Assembly: GCA_028290305.1 (NCBI GenBank)
Contig: JAQGKC010000018.1
Coordinates: 1 to 9,164, forward strand
DNA from: Bradyrhizobium sp.
Lineage (GTDB): Bacteria; Pseudomonadota; Alphaproteobacteria; Rhizobiales; Xanthobacteraceae
Direction: 5' to 3'
DNA length: 9,164 nt
Each line of letters opens with the position of its first letter. Within the stretch, counting starts at the first letter, position 1. The position numbers and the translations under genes were made by a program. Below are positions 1-5,279 of the stretch, piece by piece. The notes beneath the pieces are model-generated. The model was not told the DNA's origin. It ran no database searches and was given only the letters and a program-made list of their open reading frames with translations.

Positions 1-4
1 GGAT

Positions 5-29
5 GTAACCTGTTGTCATCACAGGTTAC
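5..29. repeat. Perfect 9-bp inverted repeat (7-nt loop)
   Basis: GTAACCTGT at 5-13 is the exact reverse complement of ACAGGTTAC at 21-29, with a 7-nt spacer. No T-run follows on either strand, so it is a poor fit to an intrinsic terminator and a better fit to a protein-binding site or cruciform. It lies just outside the tRNA fragment, on the side where the inserted element should be, so it may be an integrase arm site, an operator or the end of a mobile element. That role is inference. Confidence 0.5.
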
Positions 30-80
30 CATTTCGATGTAGTTTGCAAAAATTGCCTGTGATTTCAAAGGCGAAGATTT

Positions 81-127
81 GACTACGAATCTAGGGGTCA
101 GGAGTTCGAATCTCTTCGGGCGCGCCA
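81..127 (+). other. 3' half of tRNA-Arg(ACG): probable attachment-site remnant
   Basis: The sequence reads as an anticodon loop CTACGAA (83-89, anticodon ACG at 85-87), the 3' strand of the anticodon stem (TCTAG), a variable region, a T arm (AGGAG / TTCGAAT / CTCTT), the 3' acceptor strand CGGGCGC with G as discriminator base, and an encoded CCA ending at 127. The bases before 81 form no D arm and no 5' acceptor (GCGCCCG would be needed), and the 5' anticodon stem does not pair properly. It is therefore a fragment, not a working tRNA. Tyrosine integrases often cross over in the anticodon loop and leave exactly this 3' segment as a direct repeat at the far end of the element. By that geometry, the inserted DNA lies left of 81 and the original chromosome starts at 127. 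Confidence 0.75.
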
Positions 128-280
128 ATCTGCCATCACCCGGGAATAATGCCGGGCACCAAGGTACGCATTCGCGGCTATCTCCATTAAGGACGACGTT
201 CGCAATGGCCGAGAAGCAGGATGAGCGGATCGTCCTTTGAGGGAATGAAAACCGCGCCGGATTTGCCCATCTTACAAAAA

Positions 281-1048
281 CTACAAGAACCGTGTCGGCC
301 ACAGCATTGTGCGCCACATATGCGCTGACGGGCTGCTGTCGAGGCCGAGCCCCTCTTTCGGCTGCTTGAAATGACGGCCGATGATGTCCGTGAAGTCGTC
401 AAGGTCGACCTTGGCATTGGGGTCGAATGAATAGAGATCGTGGAGGGTGATCAGGCGTGCCGTCATATAGTGCTTGTGATTGAGGGCGCGTTTGTATTCA
501 TCGACGACATAGGGCTCGGGCTGATAATCGGGACCAAACCATTTCACGTAGGTTTCCGGATATTGGTAGCCGACAGATTCGTCTGGAAAGAAGCGCAGCG
601 CCTGATGGGCGCGCACGGCCCAGCTCACCTCCTCGTCCACATAAGGCTCGATCATCTGGGCGCCCCAGTAGCCGTGGTCGCACCTGATAAAACTCGCGAC
701 CGCGATGTCGTGCAGGAGGCAGGCCATGATGACCTTCTCGCCGTGGCCGGCCTTCCTGGCGTGCGCTGCGCTCTGCAGCAGATGAGAGGTCGATGCGAAC
801 CGGCATTTGAAGTAGTCGATCAGGGTGGGCTTCTCCGGCATTTTGGGAAGGCGCGGGTCCTCCTTCATGAGCAGGTATTTGCCGGGATTGCGCGCCATCA
901 GGACCCCTCCGTCATCGGTCGTCACCTTGCCGTCGGCCAGGTTGAACAGCACCGACTTGGTGACGATGTGCTCGAGCTCGTGCATCATGTGCTCTTCGAG
1001 CGCATCGGCGCGTTCGGATAACGTCGTTGCTTGCGCGTGATCATTCAT
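281..1048 (-). CDS. HD-domain metalloprotein, PhnZ/MIOX-like
   Basis: This 255-aa protein has an HD-superfamily core. Visible putative metal ligands are H89 (in SHLLQSA), H113-D114 (in LLHDI), H125 (in DHGYWGAQ), H148 (in RAHQAL) and D204 (in HDLYSFD). The gaps H89-H113 (24) and H148-D204 (56) are close to those of the mixed-valent diiron oxygenases PhnZ and TmpB as I recall them; the loop between H113 and the third His is about 10 residues shorter. Family members oxidatively cleave C-C or C-P bonds, whereas other HD proteins are phosphohydrolases, so the substrate is not predictable. No phosphonate or inositol genes are nearby. The start at 1048 is well supported by GAGGAG at 1055-1060 on the minus strand, 6 nt upstream. 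The C-terminus looks complete. No signal peptide or membrane segment is present, so it should be cytoplasmic. Confidence 0.85.
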   Translation of the reverse strand: MNDHAQATTLSERADALEEHMMHELEHIVTKSVLFNLADGKVTTDDGGVLMARNPGKYLLMKEDPRLPKMPEKPTLIDYFKCRFASTSHLLQSAAHARKAGHGEKVIMACLLHDIAVASFIRCDHGYWGAQMIEPYVDEEVSWAVRAHQALRFFPDESVGYQYPETYVKWFGPDYQPEPYVVDEYKRALNHKHYMTARLITLHDLYSFDPNAKVDLDDFTDIIGRHFKQPKEGLGLDSSPSAHMWRTMLWPTRFL

Positions 1049-1132
1049 CTCGATCTCCTCGCTGTGCGGCGATCGGCCAGCGTGCCACGGGAATTCGGGA
1101 CGGCCGAATCGAAGCTGAGTCGCAGTGAATCT

Positions 1133-1141
1133 ATTTTATCA
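1133..1141 (-). promoter_or_regulatory. Candidate extended -10 promoter for the HD gene
   Basis: The minus strand reads TGATAAAAT (1141 to 1133): a TAAAAT -10 box (5 of 6 to consensus) preceded by TGn. No convincing -35 is at the right distance. Transcription would start near 1126 and give a leader of about 78 nt before the ATG at 1048. Confidence 0.3.
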
Positions 1142-1326
1142 GCATCGCCCAATGCGCCGGCAGCTTTCAAGCGAATTGGCCTCGGCACCTGGATTCTTTG
1201 CACGCAAGCGGAATTTAATTACGTTCGAAGGCTCCGGTGCGAAAGGTTACGGCAACGCTGCATGTAACAGGTGAGCTTCGCGGCATTCGAAGACTGTCGA
1301 CGTCCGGTTTTGCAGCCCGGTCAAAT

Positions 1327-1345
1327 GGCCGGGGCGAACCCGGCC
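1327..1345 (+). promoter_or_regulatory. Strong GC hairpin in the 1061-1414 intergenic region
   Basis: GGCCGGG (1327-1333), loop GCGAA and CCCGGCC (1339-1345) form a perfect 7-bp stem about 70 nt upstream of the pseudoprotease start. No T-tract follows, so it is not a normal intrinsic terminator. It may be a 5'-UTR element or attenuator. The rest of the roughly 350-nt divergent region 1061-1414 holds no gene I can support. It must contain promoters for both flanking genes, but I see no clear -35/-10 pair for the rightward gene. Confidence 0.4.
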
Positions 1346-1388
1346 GTCCGGCCGATAGTCTGGACCTGCGGCATCGTCCAGTTTTGTC

Positions 1389-1408
1389 CCTATCTAAACG
1401 GATAGGAG
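1389..1408 (+). promoter_or_regulatory. Hairpin overlapping the ribosome binding site of the pseudoprotease gene
   Basis: CCTATC (1389-1394) and GATAGG (1401-1406) can pair across a 6-nt loop. The right arm overlaps the Shine-Dalgarno AGGAG at 1404-1408, so folding would partly hide the ribosome binding site. The stem is short, with three GC and three AT pairs, so any effect would be modest or temperature-sensitive. A role in translational control is inference. The AGGAG is 6 nt before ATG 1415 and decides that start over the in-frame TTG at 1409. Confidence 0.35.
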
Positions 1409-1414
1409 TTGCCC

Positions 1415-2317
1415 ATGACCGATCAAGCAGACCTCTTGGCCCAGTTCTCGAACGCTCTCACCGCGCGCGCGGAAGCTGCGAAAAACGCAGTCGTTGCGAT
1501 CCGCCTTGCGCACGGGCGGCACATGACGGGCATGGTGTGGCGATCCGAGATTGTCGTCACCTCCGAGCAGTCGCTGCCGCGAAAAGACGATTTTGAACTT
1601 GTCGCGGCAGGCGGCCCGGTGCTGACGGCAAGCATTGCCGGTCGCGACCCCAGCACCAATATCGCGATTCTGCGGCTGGCAGAGTCGATCGCGTCGCCAT
1701 CGATCGTCGCAGGCCAAGCGCATACCGGCGCCGTGGCGCTGGCGATCGGAGCCGACGGAACTGGTGGCGCGAGTGCGCGGCTGGGGCTCGTCAATTCTGC
1801 CGGCGCCGAATGGCACAGCAGCCGCGGCGGCCTGATTGACCGGCGCATCGTGCTCGATGTCAGACTTGCCCACCGCGAGGAGGGCGGACCGGTTTTCGAC
1901 GCCGTTGGCGCTTGCCTGGGCATGTCGACCTTCGGACCGCGCGGCCAGGTCATTGCGATTCCGACCGCAACAATCGAACGCATCGTGCCGCTGCTGCTCA
2001 AGGACGGCCACGTCGCGCGCGGGTGGCTTGGCGTCGCCTTGCAAGCCGTCGCGGTGCCAGATGCGCTACGCGAGACCGCCGACCAGTCCAGCGGCTTGAT
2101 GGTCATGTCGGTCGTTGAGGGCGGCCCCGCGGCGCAAGCAGGAATTGTGGCGGGCGACATCATCCTGAGTGTTGACGGGACATCGACACATCGATTCCGA
2201 AAAATCGCCAGGCATTTCGGTGCCGACAGCATCGGGCGAAAGGCCGATCTGCGGCTGATCAGGAGCGGTACGGTGATTACGGTGCAGACGACGATTGCAG
2301 AACGGCATGCTGCATGA
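1415..2317 (+). CDS. HtrA/Deg-like pseudoprotease with C-terminal PDZ domain
   Basis: This 300-aa protein has the layout of S1C (HtrA/Deg) proteins: a trypsin-like domain at about 22-195 and a PDZ domain at about 203-295 (GWLGVALQ start; GGPAAQAGIVAGDIILSVDG core). All three catalytic positions are changed. The usual TAAH/TNNH His is Q52 (VVTSEQSL), the usual D-I-A Asp is N82 (STNIAIL), and the usual GNSGGP Ser is E156 (REEGGPVF). It is therefore very probably inactive as a protease while keeping the fold and peptide-binding PDZ. No signal peptide or N-terminal membrane segment is visible, unlike typical periplasmic HtrA, so it should be cytoplasmic. The ATG is supported by AGGAG 6 nt upstream. 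Its stop overlaps the next gene's start as ATGA, which implies translational coupling to a LuxR regulator and a joint signalling role. The partner and ligand are unknown. Confidence 0.88.
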   Translation: MTDQADLLAQFSNALTARAEAAKNAVVAIRLAHGRHMTGMVWRSEIVVTSEQSLPRKDDFELVAAGGPVLTASIAGRDPSTNIAILRLAESIASPSIVAGQAHTGAVALAIGADGTGGASARLGLVNSAGAEWHSSRGGLIDRRIVLDVRLAHREEGGPVFDAVGACLGMSTFGPRGQVIAIPTATIERIVPLLLKDGHVARGWLGVALQAVAVPDALRETADQSSGLMVMSVVEGGPAAQAGIVAGDIILSVDGTSTHRFRKIARHFGADSIGRKADLRLIRSGTVITVQTTIAERHAA

Positions 2318-2877
2318 GTGATGCGGCAAGCAAACTCGCGCTCGTGGGACGGCTGCGCGTAGCCGTCCACGCCGTGGATGTGCTGCGCCGTACCGCCTTG
2401 AGCAGAGTGGTCGCGGAGGCCGGGCATATTGTCGTCGGCGCGCAGGACGCCGCCGACGTGGTCCTGGCGGACGGCGACTGCCCGTCCGGCGAAACCCGCC
2501 CGGTCGTCACACTTGGAGGCGCTGATCATGACCTGCCCGGCGTGCTGTCCCGCCACGCGGGCGCGAGCCAGATCGATGCGGCAATACGAGCGGTTGCCGC
2601 CGGCTTGATCGTCCGTACGCCCGACGCGATCGATACCGGTTTTGGCGCGATGCGCGAGACCGATGGTCACGCACTTCTAACGCCGCGCGAACTCGAAGTG
2701 CTGGCAGCGCTTGCCGAAGGCATGACCAACAAGGCCATTGCGCGCCGATTGAACATCTCGCTGCACACCGTGAAATTCCATGTTGAATCCCTGTTCCGAA
2801 AATTGGGCGCGCGCACGAGGACGGAAGCCGTGGCGAAAGCCTCCGAGCGCCGTCGTTATGAGACGATCACGTTGTAA
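2314..2877 (+). CDS. LuxR/NarL-type transcription regulator with degenerate receiver domain
   Basis: This 187-aa protein ends in a canonical LuxR/FixJ helix-turn-helix at about 120-180 (LTPRELEVLAALAEGMTNKAIARRLN, with HTVKFHV in the recognition region). The N-terminal 105 residues have the length and hydrophobic rhythm of a receiver domain, including a possible phosphoacceptor D53 (DVVLADGDCP). However, the acidic pair expected after the first strand is replaced (LRVAVHAVDV) and the conserved Lys near the end of the domain is not visible (around 80-100). Classical phosphotransfer control is therefore doubtful. The start ATG lies inside the stop of the upstream pseudoprotease gene (ATGA), so the two proteins are likely made together. 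I infer that the regulator responds to the pseudoprotease, to a ligand or to dimer level rather than to a cognate kinase. Its target genes are unknown. Confidence 0.88.
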   Translation: MSDAASKLALVGRLRVAVHAVDVLRRTALSRVVAEAGHIVVGAQDAADVVLADGDCPSGETRPVVTLGGADHDLPGVLSRHAGASQIDAAIRAVAAGLIVRTPDAIDTGFGAMRETDGHALLTPRELEVLAALAEGMTNKAIARRLNISLHTVKFHVESLFRKLGARTRTEAVAKASERRRYETITL

Positions 2878-2955
2878 CGAATAGCGCGACTGGAGAACCC
2901 CGTCGGGGCCAACTCGCTGAAACCTGGGTGCGGCGCCGCCGAACACTCAAGCGTG

Positions 2956-2972
2956 ATGAGCACGGTGCTCAT
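2956..2972. repeat. 17-bp palindrome, operator or terminator
   Basis: ATGAGCAC and GTGCTCAT flank a single G, giving perfect 8-bp half-sites. A T/C-rich run (TTTCTTTCC) follows at 2972-2980, so it could work as a weak intrinsic terminator for the upstream two-gene unit, with a stem of about 6 bp. The symmetry also suits a dimeric DNA-binding protein. It sits 79 bp after the LuxR-type gene. The rest of 2878-3179, apart from the inverted repeat at 3057-3109, holds nothing I can identify. Confidence 0.4.
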
Positions 2973-3056
2973 TTCTTTCCTACCTGAAGAATGAGGCGCT
3001 TGGTTTGCGTTCCCGACGATAATGAGGAAGGGACGCGAACGAGCCGGCCGTCATCG

Positions 3057-3109
3057 GACTTTTTCGGAACCGCACCATGAAATTTACCGCTGGTGGGTCT
3101 GAAAAAGTC
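3057..3109. repeat. Long imperfect inverted repeat, possible MITE or IS-end remnant
   Basis: GACTTTTTC (3057-3065) is perfectly complementary to GAAAAAGTC (3101-3109). Pairing resumes further in, with CACCA at about 3074-3078 and TGGTG at 3091-3095. The arms are about 20 nt with two small irregularities, around a 12-nt AT-rich centre. It lies about 70 bp before the GlcG-like gene, so it is placed like an upstream element rather than a terminator. Two facing insertion-sequence ends, a miniature element or a cruciform-forming regulatory site are all possible. Confidence 0.4.
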
Positions 3110-3179
3110 GGGTTAACGCAAGCTCACAGCGATAGCGTCCTCGTGCCGCTAAACTTCAACGAATCGAAATCAGCTCGCT

Positions 3180-3671
3180 ATGACGAAACTCGGAATTGGC
3201 GTTGGAATATTGACGACGGTCTTCTGCTTGTCAGTCGGGGCGCAGACCGTTAACGTAATGGTCCTCGATCAATCCGGAGCCCAGACGGTCCTGCAAGCAG
3301 CGAAGGAGAGCGCGCAGCAACGCAATGCGCCCTCAGCCATCGCAGTGGTTGATCCCTCCGGCGATCTGCTTGCTTTCCAGCGGATGGATGGTGTCCGCCC
3401 GGCGAGCGCGGACCTCGCCATCGAGAAGGCACGAACGGCTGCGCGGCTGCAACGGCCGACGGCGGAGATCGAGGACAACATCAACAAGGGGCGAACGGCA
3501 TTCGTCACCGCCGGCATCGCGGCACTGCGCGGCGGCATGCCGATACGCGTCAACGGTCAGGTCGTGGGTGCAGTGGGTGTTGCGGGCATGAGCAAGGAGA
3601 CCGACACCGAGATCGCGAACATCGCGGCGGCGGCTCTAAGCCCCCCACTGAAGACACCTCAGCATAATTGA
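3180..3671 (+). CDS. Secreted GlcG/HbpS-family protein
   Basis: This 163-aa protein belongs to the GlcG/HbpS (PF03928-type) family. It opens with a signal peptide: MTK, a hydrophobic stretch from about 4 to 20, and a likely signal-peptidase site after VGA at 21. It should therefore be exported. The mature part shows the family landmarks: AIAVVDPSGDLLAFQRMDG at about 54-71, then SADLAIEKARTAA (76-88), GGMPI (118-122) and VVGAVGVAGMSKETDTEIAN (128-147). Some relatives (HbpS) bind haem and degrade it or sense iron, while others sit in glycolate operons without a known activity. No glycolate oxidase gene is nearby. The ATG has no strong Shine-Dalgarno, but the signal peptide fits this start. The flanks are rich in inverted repeats and it appears to be transcribed alone. 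The specific function is unknown. Confidence 0.85.
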   Translation: MTKLGIGVGILTTVFCLSVGAQTVNVMVLDQSGAQTVLQAAKESAQQRNAPSAIAVVDPSGDLLAFQRMDGVRPASADLAIEKARTAARLQRPTAEIEDNINKGRTAFVTAGIAALRGGMPIRVNGQVVGAVGVAGMSKETDTEIANIAAAALSPPLKTPQHN

Positions 3672-3720
3672 CGGCCTTACTGCTCGGTAGGATCTGTCGG
3701 CGCGGAAGATGATGCGATCG

Positions 3721-3747
3721 GAGCCGATCTTCGGCTTCGATCGGCTC
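3721..3747. repeat. Perfect 9-bp inverted repeat downstream of the GlcG-like gene
   Basis: GAGCCGATC (3721-3729) and GATCGGCTC (3739-3747) pair perfectly around a 9-nt loop. It lies 50 bp after the stop of the secreted GlcG-like gene and could end its transcript, but no T-run follows. The stretch 3672-3941 holds no convincing gene: the short open frames here look nothing like known proteins to me. Confidence 0.4.
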
Positions 3748-3941
3748 TCGTCAGCGTATCTTTGCCCGTTCGAACGATGGTGCGGTATCGCCGTGGCCTG
3801 TGTTCCGGCGACGATCCGGCAGCCGAACGAAACTCTCGGTCGAGACGCTTCGCAACCGTTCGATCGGTTTCCGGCCGGATGTGTCCGCTTGCATCATCGG
3901 GTCCGCCTTGAAGGTCGATTTGAGAAAGCTGGACACGGCAC

Positions 3942-4397
3942 GCCTATGAGCGCGCCATCTTTGGCGGCCTGACCGTCGAGGAGAACCTGCGCGTTGCCGC
4001 GCTGACCGCAGCGAACGCCTGGCCGTTCGAGCGGATCTGGCAGGTGTTTCCGCGGCTCAAGGAGCGGCGCAAATCGGCGGGCCGCCCCCTGTCCGGCGGC
4101 GAACAGCAGATGCAGGCGATCGCCCGCGCGCTGATCCGCGATGCCCGCATCATTCTGCTCGACGAGCCGTTTGAAGGCCTCGCGCCGCTGATCGTACGCG
4201 ATCTCGTGGAGGTCGTCCGCAACCTCGCTGCCGAGGGCCGCACCGTGATCGTGGTCGAGCAGAATGTCGCGGCCGCCCTGAGCTTCGCCAACCGCGTCTA
4301 CGGCCTCAACAACGGCCACCTCGTGTTCGAGGGCACCCCGGCCGGTCTCTCCGCCACGCCGGACCTGATGCGGGACTTTCTTGGTGTCGGCCTCTGA
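3942..4397 (+). pseudogene. livF: 5'-truncated LivF-type branched-chain amino acid ABC ATPase
   Basis: The recognisable sequence starts at YERAIFGGLTVEENLR (from about 3945) and runs in one frame to the stop at 4395-4397, about 150 residues where LivF proteins have about 235. Present are the Q-loop-proximal region, the ABC signature (LSGGEQQ), Walker B (ILLDEPFEGLAP), the VEQN switch region typical of LivF/LivG (Q in place of the usual His) and a normal C-terminus. Absent are the first 80-90 residues with Walker A, so the product could not bind ATP normally. An in-frame TGA at 3921-3923 closes the frame upstream, and the residues between it and about 3942 do not resemble the family. No permease, LivG or binding-protein gene is adjacent. 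A GTG at 4044 could start a 117-aa product, but it would not be functional. This is a relic of rearrangement, with a breakpoint near 3940. Confidence 0.85.
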
Positions 4398-4462
4398 AAC
4401 TCCGGGCCGTTGAAGGTGTCGGCGCTGGCTCGACGCGCGCGGCCGTTACCGCGGCAGCCGGT

Positions 4463-5203
4463 TCAGCTCAGATAGCCGCCGTCGATGGTGAACGCCGCGC
4501 CGGTGACGAAACTGGCTTCCGGGCTTGCGAGGTAGGCGATCAGGCTGGCGATTTCGCTGTCCTTGCCGATCCGGCCCAGCGCCAGCATCGGTCGCAGCAT
4601 GGCGCGGATATTCTCGTCCGGATTCATGTCGGTCTCGGTCGGCCCGGGCTGCACCGTATTAACGGTGATACCGCTCGATCCGAGATCGCGTGCCAGGCCG
4701 CGGGTGAGCGCCGCGACCGCCGCTTTGGTCATGCTGTAGACCGACGCGCCGGGAAAACCGCTGCGCTCTGCCGTGACGCTGCCAACGGTGATAATGCGGC
4801 CGCCCTCGCCCATATGGGCCAAAGCGCTTTGCACGGCGACAAAAACGGCGCGGACATTGACCGCGATCATGCGATCAAAATCGGCAAGGCTGAAGGTGTC
4901 GACAGGGCCGCGCAGCAGAATGCCGGCATTGTTGACGAGAATATCGAGACGCCCGAAATGGCCAGCCGTCTGCGCCACCGCGCGCTGCACGGCCTTTGGA
5001 TCCGCACTGTCGGCGTTGATCGCGAGCGCCTCACTGCCGTCGGCTTCGATTTCGGCGACCAGGGCTGCGGCCTTCTCGGTCGATACGGCATAGGTGAAGG
5101 CGACCGCGGCGCCATCTTTCGCCAAACGGCGCGCGGTGGCCGCGCCAATATCGCGTGAGCCGCCGCTGACCAGAGCGCTTTTGCCGGCAAGGGATTTTGT
5201 CAT
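4463..5203 (-). CDS. SDR-family NAD(P)-dependent oxidoreductase
   Basis: This 246-aa classical short-chain dehydrogenase/reductase has full family length. The nucleotide-binding loop is SGGSRDIGAA (13-22). NNAG is at 91-94, the catalytic Asn is probably N116 (IAVNVRA), catalytic Ser is S142 (TVGSVTAE), the Y156-x3-K160 dyad is in VYSMTK, and PGPTETDM follows at 186-193. The C-terminal FTIDGGYLS is typical. The usual second Gly of the TGxxxGIG loop is Asp (SRDIG), a variant that may affect cofactor binding. S15-R17 near the loop hints at NADP(H), which is not certain. The substrate cannot be read from sequence. AGGAG at 5211-5215 sits 7 nt before the ATG on the minus strand. It lies 76 bp downstream of a co-oriented TetR gene and has its own copy of that gene's palindrome, so it is probably the regulator's main target. 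Confidence 0.93.
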   Translation of the reverse strand: MTKSLAGKSALVSGGSRDIGAATARRLAKDGAAVAFTYAVSTEKAAALVAEIEADGSEALAINADSADPKAVQRAVAQTAGHFGRLDILVNNAGILLRGPVDTFSLADFDRMIAVNVRAVFVAVQSALAHMGEGGRIITVGSVTAERSGFPGASVYSMTKAAVAALTRGLARDLGSSGITVNTVQPGPTETDMNPDENIRAMLRPMLALGRIGKDSEIASLIAYLASPEASFVTGAAFTIDGGYLS

Positions 5204-5219
5204 TATCGGACTCCTATTT

Positions 5220-5235
5220 TGGACAGTTTAGTCTA
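5220..5235. promoter_or_regulatory. Probable TetR operator in the SDR promoter
   Basis: TGGAC-agttta-GTCTA is an imperfect inverted repeat 17 bp upstream of the SDR start codon. It is followed by AGAATAAA, and the same arrangement (TGGAC-N6-GTCCA then GAATAAA) occurs in front of the TetR gene at 5871. Two matching sites before regulator and neighbour are strong internal evidence for an operator. Confidence 0.65.
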
Positions 5236-5279
5236 GAATAAAGCGCGCAAAAAATATGTGAGCTTCATGGTTGGAATAG

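Noticed and set aside
189..237. AAGGACGA / TCGTCCTT inverted repeat right of the tRNA fragment
   Set aside because: 8-bp arms separated by 33 nt in GC-rich DNA are weak, and no element or gene is attached to them.
440..1021. Long plus-strand open frame opposite the HD-domain gene
   Set aside because: It is antisense to a gene with clear HD motifs and a good ribosome binding site, and its translation has no recognisable domain. High GC content creates such shadows.
1423..2670. 415-residue minus-strand open frame opposite the pseudoprotease and LuxR genes
   Set aside because: Its composition is rich in Arg, Ser, Ala and Thr with no domain, whereas the plus strand encodes recognisable trypsin-like, PDZ and HTH domains.
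2898..2908. CCCC-GTC-GGGG hairpin just after the LuxR-type gene as a terminator
   Set aside because: The stem is only 4 bp with no T-tract, so it is too weak to call; the palindrome at 2956 is a better candidate.
3709..3972. 87-residue plus-strand open frame before the LivF fragment
   Set aside because: It has no recognisable domain or ribosome binding site, and its 3' end overlaps the LivF relic in a different frame.
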